Shown in pieces: positions 1 through 8,570 of a stretch of 64,000 nucleotides of DNA. The stretch's first letter is position 1. Each line of letters begins with the position of its first letter. A model generated the notes under the pieces. It was not told the DNA's origin, did no database searches, and was given only the letters and a program-made list of their open reading frames with translations. The stretch is from Colwellia ponticola (lineage in GTDB: Bacteria; Pseudomonadota; Gammaproteobacteria; Enterobacterales; Alteromonadaceae): contig NZ_SZVP01000003.1 of NCBI RefSeq assembly GCF_005885605.1, positions 248,001 to 312,000 of the forward strand. Reading direction: 5' to 3'. The position numbers and the translations under genes were made by a program.

Positions 1-2
1 TT

Positions 3-911
3 ACCAAAGAAACGGGCATTGAGGTGGAATACAATACCTACGAAAGTAATGAAGTCATGTATTCCAAGTTGAAACTGCAAAATGGCAAAGGTTACGACAT
101 TATTGTGCCCTCAGCCTATTTTATTGCAAAAATGTCAAAAGAAGGTTTGTTATACCCTATTGATACTAAAAAACTCGCCAATTTTAGTTTGTTAGAGTCA
201 ACCTTATTAGATAAAGATTATGATCCCAAAAATAAGTACAGTGTGCCATACGTATGGGGCAGCACTGCTATAGGTATTAATAGCAACGACATTGATCGAC
301 AAAGTATTACTGCTTGGCAGGATCTTTGGGATAAAAAATGGCGTAATAGTTTATTATTAACTGATGATGTACGTGAAGTTTTTCATATGGCATTAAGAGT
401 CAATGGTCACTCGACCAACTCGACCTCAGAAACTGAAATTAAGCAAGCTTATGAACTATTACTAAAATTGATGCCTAATGTCTTAGTTTTTAATTCAGAT
501 GCACCAAGAGAGCCCTTTTTAGCCGGTGATGTTAGTTTGGGGATGATATGGAACGGTGAAGTTATCATGGCGCAAGAAGAAGACAGCGCTATTGAGTATA
601 TTTATCCAAAAGAAGGGGCGGCAATTTGGGTCGACAGTTTTGCTATACCTGTTGGCGCTAAAAATAAAGACAATGCCCATAAATTCATTGACTTTATGTT
701 ACGTCCTGAGGTTGCCAAACGTACAGTTGAATACCTAGGTTATGCAACACCTAATACCGCTGGTATCGCCCTGTTAGATGAAGCACTACGTAATAATAAA
801 ACTATTTTTCCACCTAAAGAGATTGTCGAACAAGGTGAGTTTTTTAGTGACGTAGGTGAAGCCAATAAACTATATAACAAGTATTGGGAAATGCTAAAAG
901 CTGGTCAATAA
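3..911 (+). CDS. potD: Spermidine/putrescine ABC transporter substrate-binding protein (5' partial)
   Basis: This is the periplasmic polyamine-binding subunit of a PotABCD-type importer. The reading frame is open to the left edge, so the signal peptide and roughly the first 40 residues lie outside the window; about 303 of an expected 340-350 residues are visible. The visible protein has the family's early TGIEVEYNTYESNE block, the VPYVWGSTAIGIN segment and the late PVGAKNKDNAHKFIDFML segment of bacterial PotD/PotF proteins. A GTG at 24 is only an internal codon. The gene is probably last in its operon, because a hairpin follows and the next gene is on the opposite strand. PotD and PotF cannot be separated with certainty from this part. 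Confidence 0.88.
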   Translation, partial: TKETGIEVEYNTYESNEVMYSKLKLQNGKGYDIIVPSAYFIAKMSKEGLLYPIDTKKLANFSLLESTLLDKDYDPKNKYSVPYVWGSTAIGINSNDIDRQSITAWQDLWDKKWRNSLLLTDDVREVFHMALRVNGHSTNSTSETEIKQAYELLLKLMPNVLVFNSDAPREPFLAGDVSLGMIWNGEVIMAQEEDSAIEYIYPKEGAAIWVDSFAIPVGAKNKDNAHKFIDFMLRPEVAKRTVEYLGYATPNTAGIALLDEALRNNKTIFPPKEIVEQGEFFSDVGEANKLYNKYWEMLKAGQ

Positions 912-934
912 GCTAGTTAAATAAAGAGAGATTA

Positions 935-971
935 GGGATAAAGCTGTGCTTGTCGACGCCTTTATCCCTAC
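935..971. terminator. Inverted repeat between convergent potD and MaoC-like gene
   Basis: The arms AGGGATAAAG and CTTTATCCCT flank a loop of about 16 bases, lying between two convergent genes. There is no strong T-run on either side, so termination is plausible but not certain. Confidence 0.45.
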
Positions 972-973
972 GC

Positions 974-1660
974 TTAAAAATATATCCGTAATACCGTTTC
1001 AGCAACACAGGCTAAACGTTTACTGTTTTCAACTTCAATACTGACTTCGTTCACCAATTCAATACTGCGTTTCATCGGTACTAGTTTCACTAGTTTGATA
1101 CTGGCTCTAACACGGGTGCCTGATTTAATCGGATAAGGAAAGCGCACCTGATTTAAACCAAAGTTAATAACCATTTTTGCTTCAGGGTAAGGGTTACTTT
1201 CTAAACTCACTGAGTTAGTTAATTTAGGAATGAGTGATAACGTTAAAAACCCGTGTGCTATGGTTGCTTTAAAAGGTGATTCTTTTGCGGCGCGTATAGG
1301 GTCGGTATGGATCCACTGTTTATCACCAGTGACTTCGGCAAATTGGTCAATGCACTCTTGCTCTACCGAATGCCACTCTCCGATAAAAGTCACGGTATCT
1401 AATTGTTCAAGCAAACTGTTATAGGTTTTTTCAGCCTCAGGGACTTGTATTAACACTTCCTCTGGCTTACTTTCTTCGACGTCAACAGGGCTAAATTGTG
1501 AGAACCACGGATTATTGAGCGTATTTTTAAAAGGCATACTGATTTTATGAGTAAACAAATCCGACAAGTTTTTAAATTTAGGCTCTAATTTAGCGATAAA
1601 TTGATCATTTTGATGTTGTAAATTTCTTTTTTTTTCTCTAATAAACGCAATAACTTTCAT
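974..1660 (-). CDS. MaoC-like (hot-dog fold) dehydratase/hydratase
   Basis: This 228-residue protein has a C-terminal MaoC-type hot-dog domain (about residues 90-228) behind a charged, probably helical N-terminal extension of about 85 residues. The hydratase-2 style motif is visible as VTGDKQWIHTD, with the Asp and His expected of R-specific enoyl-CoA hydratases, followed by ATIAHGFLTLSLIP. It probably hydrates an enoyl-CoA or acts on a related thioester; the substrate is unknown. The ATG is preceded by an AAGG ribosome-binding site. It sits alone downstream of rimO, separated by a long hairpin, so it need not be co-transcribed. It lies 35 kb from the steroid cluster, and no link can be shown. 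Confidence 0.8.
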   Translation of the reverse strand: MKVIAFIREKKRNLQHQNDQFIAKLEPKFKNLSDLFTHKISMPFKNTLNNPWFSQFSPVDVEESKPEEVLIQVPEAEKTYNSLLEQLDTVTFIGEWHSVEQECIDQFAEVTGDKQWIHTDPIRAAKESPFKATIAHGFLTLSLIPKLTNSVSLESNPYPEAKMVINFGLNQVRFPYPIKSGTRVRASIKLVKLVPMKRSIELVNEVSIEVENSKRLACVAETVLRIYF

Positions 1661-1740
1661 ACTGAAACCTTATAAACATTCTGCTAGCTAAAGATATAGC
1701 TTTTTACTCGTGAGGTTTAACTGGGGAAGATAATGTTAAG

Positions 1741-1778
1741 TAAGGTGTTAATTAGCGTTACAGCTAATTAACACCTTA
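1741..1778 (-). terminator. Perfect 16-bp inverted repeat downstream of rimO
   Basis: Two perfect 16-base arms (1741-1756 and 1763-1778) flank a 6-base loop, 20 bases past the rimO stop. The U-tract is weak, so it is either a terminator or an mRNA 3'-end stabilising hairpin. Confidence 0.6.
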
Positions 1779-1798
1779 TAAAAGAGTCGCTAAACCTA

Positions 1799-3244
1799 TT
1801 AATCTTCTACGCGAACGCCCCAAACATCATGCTCATCGGCATGAATAATTTGTACCCAAAGCTTGTCGCCTGGCTTAGCATCAAAATCATCTGATAAATA
1901 CACTTTACCATCTACTTCTGGCGCATCCATGTAAGAGCGCCCAACAATACCAAGGTCGTTCACTTCATCCACAAGAATAAGATACTCTTGACCAATACGG
2001 GCTTGTAGTTTGTCGCTACTTATTTTCGCCTGTACCGCCATAAAACGTTGCAGTCTATCTTCCATCACCTCATCTGAAACATGATCAGGCAATGCGTTTG
2101 CAGTAGCGCCTTCAACGGGTGAATATTTAAAACAACCAACGCGGTCTAATTGTGCTTCTTCTAAAAAGTCTAATAGCTCTTCAAACTCTTCTTCTGTTTC
2201 ACCGGGGAAACCAACAATAAACGTTGAACGAATAACTAGCTCAGGACAAATTTCACGCCATGCAGCAATGCGCTCTAATACCTTATCTGAGCTACCAGGA
2301 CGTTTCATTAATTTTAAAATGCGTTTATTAGCATGCTGAAAAGGAATATCTAAATACGGTAGTATTTTACCTTGTGCCATCAATGGAATAATTTTATCTA
2401 CGTGCGGATAAGGATAAACATAATGCAAACGGATCCAAACGCCCTGCTTAGCTAACTCTTCACATAACTGCTGCATATGTGTTTTAACGGGCATACCATC
2501 CCAAAAATCTGTTTTGTGTTTAACATCAACACCGTAAGCAGAAGTGTCTTGCGAGATAACCAATAACTCTTTAACGCCAGCATCAACTAAACGTTTAGCT
2601 TCACCTAACACATCACCAATAGGACGAGAGTCTAAATCGCCACGCATAGAAGGAATAATACAGAAGGTACAACGGTGGTTACACCCTTCTGATATTTTCA
2701 AATACGCATAATGCTTAGGCGTTAATTTAATACCCTGCGCTGGCACTAAATCAATAAACGGATTATGTACTGGTTTAGCGACATGCTTATGTACTTGCGT
2801 TAAGACTTCATCGTAAGCATGCGGGCCTGTAACACCTAACACATTAGGATGCAGTTCAATAATTTCGTCTTTTTTAACGCCTAAACAACCAGTAACAAGC
2901 ACTTTGCCATTTGCCGCTAACGCTTCACCTATCGTATCAAGGGACTCTTGTACGGCTGAATCAATAAAACCACAGGTATTTACAATAACAAGTTCTGCAT
3001 CATCGTAACTGTTAGTAACATCATAACCTTCAGTACGAAGTTGAGTAAGTATGCGCTCACTATCTACTAAGTTCTTTGGACAACCTAGACTGACGAAGCC
3101 TACCTTTGCAGCGCGATTTGCTTCTGGATGTGAGGTAACAACTTCTTGGTGTTGCTCTTCAATCATTTTAGAGGGAATGTCTAACGTGGTTGTTTGGCTT
3201 GCGGCTGAATTGCTTGTGCTTGGGTCGAATTGTTCTACGGTCAT
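1799..3244 (-). CDS. rimO: Ribosomal protein uS12 methylthiotransferase RimO
   Basis: RimO is a radical-SAM enzyme that beta-methylthiolates a conserved aspartate of ribosomal protein S12. The UPF0004 domain carries the three cluster ligands Cys55, Cys91 and Cys120. The radical-SAM motif CNHRCTFC gives Cys188, Cys192 and Cys195, and a TRAM domain closes the protein (about 400-475). It is 481 residues against about 440 in E. coli; the excess is a Ser/Thr/Gln-rich N-terminal stretch of about 40 residues, so an internal start such as Met27 is possible. The Shine-Dalgarno sequence before the annotated ATG is weak. YcaO, reported to assist this modification, is encoded in the same window as an OsmC-YcaO fusion at 18078-20264. 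Confidence 0.95.
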   Translation of the reverse strand: MTVEQFDPSTSNSAASQTTTLDIPSKMIEEQHQEVVTSHPEANRAAKVGFVSLGCPKNLVDSERILTQLRTEGYDVTNSYDDAELVIVNTCGFIDSAVQESLDTIGEALAANGKVLVTGCLGVKKDEIIELHPNVLGVTGPHAYDEVLTQVHKHVAKPVHNPFIDLVPAQGIKLTPKHYAYLKISEGCNHRCTFCIIPSMRGDLDSRPIGDVLGEAKRLVDAGVKELLVISQDTSAYGVDVKHKTDFWDGMPVKTHMQQLCEELAKQGVWIRLHYVYPYPHVDKIIPLMAQGKILPYLDIPFQHANKRILKLMKRPGSSDKVLERIAAWREICPELVIRSTFIVGFPGETEEEFEELLDFLEEAQLDRVGCFKYSPVEGATANALPDHVSDEVMEDRLQRFMAVQAKISSDKLQARIGQEYLILVDEVNDLGIVGRSYMDAPEVDGKVYLSDDFDAKPGDKLWVQIIHADEHDVWGVRVED

Positions 3245-3912
3245 ATGTGTCTCAACTTACTCTTATCGTGTAACTGGTGCTTTTTCTAATGAAGAGCAGC
3301 GTCATAAATGGTGGTTTTAACGCCTTTATTGCAAACTCAGGAGCTTTACTAAGGCGATTGTTTAATGCGTGAGATTATACAGGAATGTTGTTAAGGGTGG
3401 TAGTAAATGGAACAGGCCTGTTGTTCATTAGGTTTAAATCTAGAAATGGCACAAATCACTTAATCGAAAAGTAACTTGCGCTAATATGTAATCTTGACAG
3501 GTTGTTTTTATAGTAAGCAACAGCCTATTAAGAGTGCCTTTTCGCCTCTCTAACACTTTGCTATGCAGCTTTTATTCACAATTTTTTATTCGGTACTTTA
3601 TTAAATACTTTATAGATAAGACTACTGGTGCTTTGGCTTGATTTTATAAGCAAATAACAATGTCGTAAATGATGATTTAACAGCCTTTATTGAAAATTAA
3701 ATACGTTACTGAGGACAAGCGCTAACACTGTTTTACTGTTAAAGGTGATTCAACTGTCTGATTACTTTACAGACTTTGATAAACACAATTTTAAAAACAC
3801 CTTAAGTATTTGAACTAAAAGACTTTATATTTACTGGCTCACTTTATGCTTAACCTTAAAAAATAAAAATAATTTACTATATTTAACAAAGTGTATTACA
3901 AAGGAATTCAAT
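3245..3912. other. Intergenic region with an imperfect internal duplication
   Basis: This 668-base gap lies between divergent rimO and the PEP-CTERM gene and has no convincing ORF. Two stretches, about 3273-3334 and 3624-3696, share ACTGGTGCTTT at the left and a diverged GTC-TAAATG-TG block ending in GCCTTTATTG at the right. This suggests an old duplication or two degenerate copies of a small element. No RNA gene was recognised. Confidence 0.4.
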
Positions 3913-4431
3913 ATGAACATAAAAGTGTTAAAAGCAGCTTTGGCTGGTTTAGTTCTATCTATAAGTGGTTTTGCTAATGCAGGGCTTATTTTCGTAGACT
4001 CTTGGCATGTCGGTGATGGCGCTAAGTGGGGTGACCAAACACAAATAGCTTATTCTGGACAAGAAGCTGCAGCTTTTCTTTTTGGTGGTAATGCCGAAGA
4101 TTATGTTATCTCTACTATATCAAATGTAGTAGATGACATAAATTTTAAAGCATGGATGGATGAATATGGCTTAGGAATGACTTCCATACCTTATGCACAA
4201 GACTTTAAAAATGGTGACTTTTATATTTCAGGCGTTAAATCAGCACTTATCTTAGATAATTCATGTAGTGATAGATACAGCAACATGAACGCATCATGTG
4301 TTGACCAGTATGTAAATTATGCATTTATTGATGATGGTATAAATACTGTAGCTGTACCTGAGCCGACCACCGCTGCAATATTAGTATTAGCTCTTATGGG
4401 TTTAGTCTCTCGTACATTCAAAAAACGCTAA
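3913..4431 (+). CDS. PEP-CTERM sorting-domain protein
   Basis: This 172-residue secreted protein is of unknown function. The N-terminus is a signal peptide (about 1-23, cleavage near ANA). The C-terminus is a PEP-CTERM tripartite signal: VPEPTTAAI, a hydrophobic helix, then a short basic tail ending FKKR. Such proteins are processed by an exosortase and often associate with exopolysaccharide outside the cell; no exosortase is visible here. The mature middle region (about 24-150) is acidic, contains two cysteines near its C-terminal half (about residues 116 and 127), and matches no domain I recognise. A GGA-containing ribosome-binding site precedes the ATG. The gene stands alone and is followed by a strong terminator. 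Confidence 0.85.
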   Translation: MNIKVLKAALAGLVLSISGFANAGLIFVDSWHVGDGAKWGDQTQIAYSGQEAAAFLFGGNAEDYVISTISNVVDDINFKAWMDEYGLGMTSIPYAQDFKNGDFYISGVKSALILDNSCSDRYSNMNASCVDQYVNYAFIDDGINTVAVPEPTTAAILVLALMGLVSRTFKKR

Positions 4432-4459
4432 CCTAATCAATCTAGCTAATCTAAACAAC

Positions 4460-4514
4460 AATGACTTATTAACAATAAGTCATTCCTAAAGCACCATAGA
4501 CTAGGTGCTTTTTT
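4460..4514 (+). terminator. Tandem hairpins after the PEP-CTERM gene
   Basis: A perfect 11-bp hairpin (4460-4484, AATGACTTATT arms) is followed by a classical intrinsic terminator (4488-4514, AAAGCACC/GGTGCTTT stem with a T-run). Confidence 0.75.
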
Positions 4515-4618
4515 ATTGCCTTAACTTTATCATTATGAACATTTAACTAGACACTCATTTTAATGCTTAAAAATATCGAACACTTGCCCCTAAAGTAAGG
4601 TGAGCTATTAAAGAATAG

Positions 4619-4660
4619 TAACGACAGCTACCCTAGCACTAGAGTAACTGTCGTTATTTT
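4619..4660. terminator. Bidirectional terminator downstream of the BCCT transporter
   Basis: The arms TAACGACAG and CTGTCGTTA are followed by TTTT on the + strand. The hairpin lies 18 bases past the stop of the minus-strand transporter gene. Confidence 0.6.
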
Positions 4661-4673
4661 GAGCGATTAAAGG

Positions 4674-6653
4674 TTAACGCAGCAAATGTAAAAAATGCAA
4701 ATGTTTGTGGTATTGATCAATAATATCATTAATTACCGCAGTCTTTGACCAGCCCATAATGTCATAATCTTGGCCACCTTCAACTAAGTGAACTTCAGCA
4801 CGATAATAACTTTGCTCATCATCATTTTCTTCATTCGCATAATCAGGTTGTGAATATTTTCGCGCCAATACTCGGTAAACAAACGCTTGGTCTTCACCAT
4901 GATCAATAACTAAACTCAGCCCATTGTTATCTGAAATTTCAACATTGATATCGTTTTCTCTTAACTCTTTAGCTACTGAATCAAGCGCAGGTGTCACTAT
5001 TTTGCTAATAAATTTATTAACATTGCTCTTGTTTGGAAAATCAACCACGTTCTTTAAACGGTTTTGCCAGCTATCATTATTGTCTCCCCCTGAATGCGGT
5101 ATTGGGGTTATTAACTGACTTTCTTGTTTAAACCCCTCAACTTTTAAGGCTTTAATCAGTCCCACAATTGCTAGTAGTAAAACGACAGTAAAAGGTAAGG
5201 CACTAGCAATAGTCATAGTTTGTAAGGCGCTAAGTCCACCAACAAGTAATAATATTCCCGCTACGATGCCTATGCCAACCGCCCAATAAACACGTTGCCA
5301 TAGCGGTGTGTTATTACTGCCGTGTGAACAGAGCATATCAACCACCATTGCACCAGAATCACATGAGGTGACAAAGAAGATGATAATCATTAACACACTG
5401 AAAAATGATAACACTGAGGTTAATGGGAAGTTTTCCAAAAAGACAAATAATGCCACTGATGAGTCTTTACTTACCATTTCACCTAGCTCAACCACGCCTT
5501 GGCTGTGCACTAAATCAATGGCGCTATTACCGAAAATAGTCATCCAAAATAAGGTGAATACTGTTGGTATCAACATCACGCCAATAATAAACTCTCTAAT
5601 TGTACGACCACGAGATATTCTGGCAATAAACAAACCAACAAAAGGTGCCCAAGCAAGCCACCAGCCCCAGTAAAATATAGTCCAACCGCCTATCCAATCA
5701 GTTTTCTTATAAGCAAATAAGTTAAAGGTGTTGTGAACTATATCTGCTAAGTAGTCACCGATATTTTGTAAATAAGCTTGCAATAAAAATACCGTTGGGC
5801 CAAGTACAAAAATAAGTAACAACAAAATAATCGCTAAAGCCATATTGGTTTCAGATAAAATTTTAATACCTTTATCTAATCCCGTAGCCACCGATATAAC
5901 CGCCAACCCAGTGATCACACACATTATTATTATTTGGTTAGTGGTCGATACCTCAATACCGAACAAGTAACCAAAACCAGCATTAACCTGTGATGCTCCT
6001 AAGCCAAGTGATGTTGCTACACCAAAAACCGTGCTGACTACAGCAAAAACATCGACTATATGTCCTGGCCATTGATAAATTCTATCGCCAATTAACGGAT
6101 ATAAAGCAGAGCGTAACGTCAACGGTAAGTTATGGCGATAGCTAAAATACGCTAATACTAAGGCAACAACGGCATAAATAGCCCAGGCATGAAGTCCCCA
6201 GTGAAAGAACGTCATCTTCATCGCCTCTCTAACCGCCTCAACGGTACCCGTTTGTGCGGTTGGTGGTGATAAATAGTGCATTAATGGCTCTGCAACGCCA
6301 AAGAACATTAAACCGATGCCCATCCCTGCGGCAAATAACATAGAGATCCACGAGCCTAATGAATAGTCGGGAGTCGAATGATCAGGTCCTAGGCGAATAT
6401 CGCCATAACGAGAGAGGCCTAAAAAGGCGACAAAAAAGAAGATAAAGGCAACGGTAAGTACATAAAACCAACTACCATTTTCAATAATGTTCGATTGAAT
6501 AAGATTAAAAAGGCTTTGTGCTTGTTTAGGTAGTAAAGCGGTATAAAGTAACAGCGCGATAATAATGGATGAAGCGCTAAAAAATACGTTCTTGTTTAGC
6601 TGATTCTTGTTTGATTGGTTTTCATTTAATGGACTATTGACAACTGCAGGCAA
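4674..6653 (-). CDS. BCCT-family choline/glycine-betaine transporter, BetT-like
   Basis: This 659-residue secondary transporter belongs to the betaine/choline/carnitine family, which imports osmoprotectants. Twelve hydrophobic segments are visible, with family motifs GMGIGLMFFGVAEPL in TM3 and the tryptophan-rich WTIFYWGWWLAWAP of TM8. The long cytoplasmic C-terminal domain (about 520-659, ending YHKHLHFLHLLR) is characteristic of BetT-type proteins, where it tunes osmotic regulation. The start is TTG: GGGG stands six bases upstream, and the nearby ATG is out of frame. No betaine-synthesis genes (betAB) are adjacent, so it may take up choline or betaine for direct accumulation. Substrate specificity cannot be read from the sequence. 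Confidence 0.9.
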   Translation of the reverse strand: MPAVVNSPLNENQSNKNQLNKNVFFSASSIIIALLLYTALLPKQAQSLFNLIQSNIIENGSWFYVLTVAFIFFFVAFLGLSRYGDIRLGPDHSTPDYSLGSWISMLFAAGMGIGLMFFGVAEPLMHYLSPPTAQTGTVEAVREAMKMTFFHWGLHAWAIYAVVALVLAYFSYRHNLPLTLRSALYPLIGDRIYQWPGHIVDVFAVVSTVFGVATSLGLGASQVNAGFGYLFGIEVSTTNQIIIMCVITGLAVISVATGLDKGIKILSETNMALAIILLLLIFVLGPTVFLLQAYLQNIGDYLADIVHNTFNLFAYKKTDWIGGWTIFYWGWWLAWAPFVGLFIARISRGRTIREFIIGVMLIPTVFTLFWMTIFGNSAIDLVHSQGVVELGEMVSKDSSVALFVFLENFPLTSVLSFFSVLMIIIFFVTSCDSGAMVVDMLCSHGSNNTPLWQRVYWAVGIGIVAGILLLVGGLSALQTMTIASALPFTVVLLLAIVGLIKALKVEGFKQESQLITPIPHSGGDNNDSWQNRLKNVVDFPNKSNVNKFISKIVTPALDSVAKELRENDINVEISDNNGLSLVIDHGEDQAFVYRVLARKYSQPDYANEENDDEQSYYRAEVHLVEGGQDYDIMGWSKTAVINDIIDQYHKHLHFLHLLR

Positions 6654-6943
6654 AATATTCCCCTAGATTAATTAGTATTGATATTATATCGACTTCAATA
6701 CCTCTGTAAACAGTATCCTCGGTAAAGCTACTTTTTATAGGTATTATCTAAAATTTTTTTATCTTGCATTTATTTTGTGACCTTATGAATTTATACCTAT
6801 CTAACTAATGATCAGCTCATCTTTACATTTTAAAAAAAACAGTTAACGAAGTTACTATTAATAACAAGCGCCCAAAGGGCGAGTAACTATTTGCTAGACT
6901 GCTTTTTTCTTGTCATAAAACGACTTAACGATAAAATTGTAGC

Positions 6944-8317
6944 TTACAACTTTATATGTTGCTTAAAAATTGATAAATACTCATCTTTGCGATGACTGAC
7001 TAATAACATGGTGCTGTGTTGTTGCTCAGCCAAATGCTCTAAGAAGTTTAACACTCTATGTCGGTTAAGTTCATCTAACCCCTGTGTCGGTTCGTCTAAA
7101 ATTAATAAATAAGGTGATTTAACCAAAGCTCTAGCGATTAAGGCTAGTCGCTGCTCTCCATAACTTAAACTTCTAAAAGTGCTATGTTGTTGGTCTAACA
7201 GGCCTATTTTTTCTAGCCACTGTTTAGCAATATCGACTTGCTGTTTTTCCGGTTGTTGATAAAGACCAATGGAGTCATAAAAGCCAGACAGTACTACTGA
7301 TAACAAATCACCATTAACGCGGTATTGGCGATGCAGCTCGGCACTAACAATGCCCATGTCTTTTTTAAGTTCCCAAATGCTTTCGCCAGAGCCGCGTTTA
7401 AAACCTAACACATGGATATCATTGCTATAACATTGGGTACAATCGCCGGTAATTAACTGCATTAACGTCGATTTACCGCTACCATTAGGACCAGTTATTA
7501 AGGTATGTTGCAATGGTTTGATATGAACATCTAAATTTTCAAAAACACTAACACCTTTATACTGTACCTTCCCTTGAGTTAATTTGACTAAGTGCTCATG
7601 TTTATAGTCGCATAGTTCTTGTAGGTTAGTAGGCCAACTTACCTGGTCAGACATTGGCGTTAGTAACGCATCAAGTTGGCGCTTAGTTTCATCACTGTCA
7701 AGCTTACCAAGAACATCAAGCTGACCTCGTTCAATAAAAGCAATATTCTCACACCATGTTGGAATATCTTGTCGGTTATTTAGCAGCAGCAACACGCTAA
7801 TACCTGTTTTAGATAATCGCGCTAGTGCGTCGGATAAGGCAAGACAAGAGGCTTCATCTAAACTGTCAAAAGGATTGTCGCACACCAACAACTCTACACC
7901 ATTAAATATCGCCTGTAGCATTAATAGCTTTCTGCCTTCGCCAGTACTTAACTGACGATAACCACTTTCAAGTCGGTGACTTAAACCAAACTCGCTAATA
8001 AGCGCGTCATTAAGCTTATCTGCCGGTAAAAAATCTTTAGCTTTAGTACCAATAGGAGCGGCATAATCAGCCGCATTAACTTGTAATTCATGCTCATAAA
8101 CATCTTGTTGGCTTTCAAAAGAAACCATACCCACTTTATCGACGTGGGGTAGTTTACAATCGCCAACGGAACCAGGTAATAAAGTACCAGTTAACAACTG
8201 TTCAAGGTATTGCTTTCCAGAGCCATTTCGCCCCAGAATGCACCAGCTTTCGTTGTTAAGTACTTGCCAGTTTTTAATGGTTAACTTGGGGTGTTCAAAA
8301 TGGGTAATGTTTATCAT
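6944..8317 (-). CDS. modF: ModF-like protein with two ABC ATPase domains
   Basis: This 457-residue cytoplasmic protein has two fused ABC ATPase modules, matching E. coli ModF along its length (for example YSNDIHVLGFKRGSGESIW). The first module (about 1-205) has a Walker A at 29-36 reading GRNGSGKQ, where the usual Ser/Thr that helps hold magnesium is Gln. Its signature is LSTGEGRK. The second module (about 240-457) is intact: GPNGSGKST, LSYGEQRLALIARAL, LLILDEPTQGLD. ModF is linked to molybdate transport by operon position in enterics, but no modABC gene is near here, and its real role is unclear. The altered first site suggests asymmetric ATP use. Confidence 0.82.
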   Translation of the reverse strand: MINITHFEHPKLTIKNWQVLNNESWCILGRNGSGKQYLEQLLTGTLLPGSVGDCKLPHVDKVGMVSFESQQDVYEHELQVNAADYAAPIGTKAKDFLPADKLNDALISEFGLSHRLESGYRQLSTGEGRKLLMLQAIFNGVELLVCDNPFDSLDEASCLALSDALARLSKTGISVLLLLNNRQDIPTWCENIAFIERGQLDVLGKLDSDETKRQLDALLTPMSDQVSWPTNLQELCDYKHEHLVKLTQGKVQYKGVSVFENLDVHIKPLQHTLITGPNGSGKSTLMQLITGDCTQCYSNDIHVLGFKRGSGESIWELKKDMGIVSAELHRQYRVNGDLLSVVLSGFYDSIGLYQQPEKQQVDIAKQWLEKIGLLDQQHSTFRSLSYGEQRLALIARALVKSPYLLILDEPTQGLDELNRHRVLNFLEHLAEQQHSTMLLVSHRKDEYLSIFKQHIKL

Positions 8318-8482
8318 AAGATGGGAAAGCTCAGTGGTAGTTCAATAAAGGAGTTATATGACATTAAATATAATGATATAGGTTATGATAACCTTGCTTT
8401 ATAGGCGCTATCAACCGCTTTATTTTATTCGGTATACTCTTTATCTAAAGCGTTGTCCCTGATATAGAATGAACCTATTAAA

Positions 8483-8521
8483 AGCAACATCACTGTCGAT
8501 AATTCTTCAGGTGATGTTGCT
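8483..8521 (-). terminator. Inverted repeat downstream of the CPA2 antiporter
   Basis: Perfect 11-base arms AGCAACATCAC and GTGATGTTGCT are separated by a 17-base loop. On the minus strand they are followed by TTTTAATAG, consistent with termination of the antiporter transcript. Confidence 0.55.
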
Positions 8522-8570
8522 AATCTAAAAATATTAGCTGCTCCTTAATTTCAAATACTATTCAGCTAAT

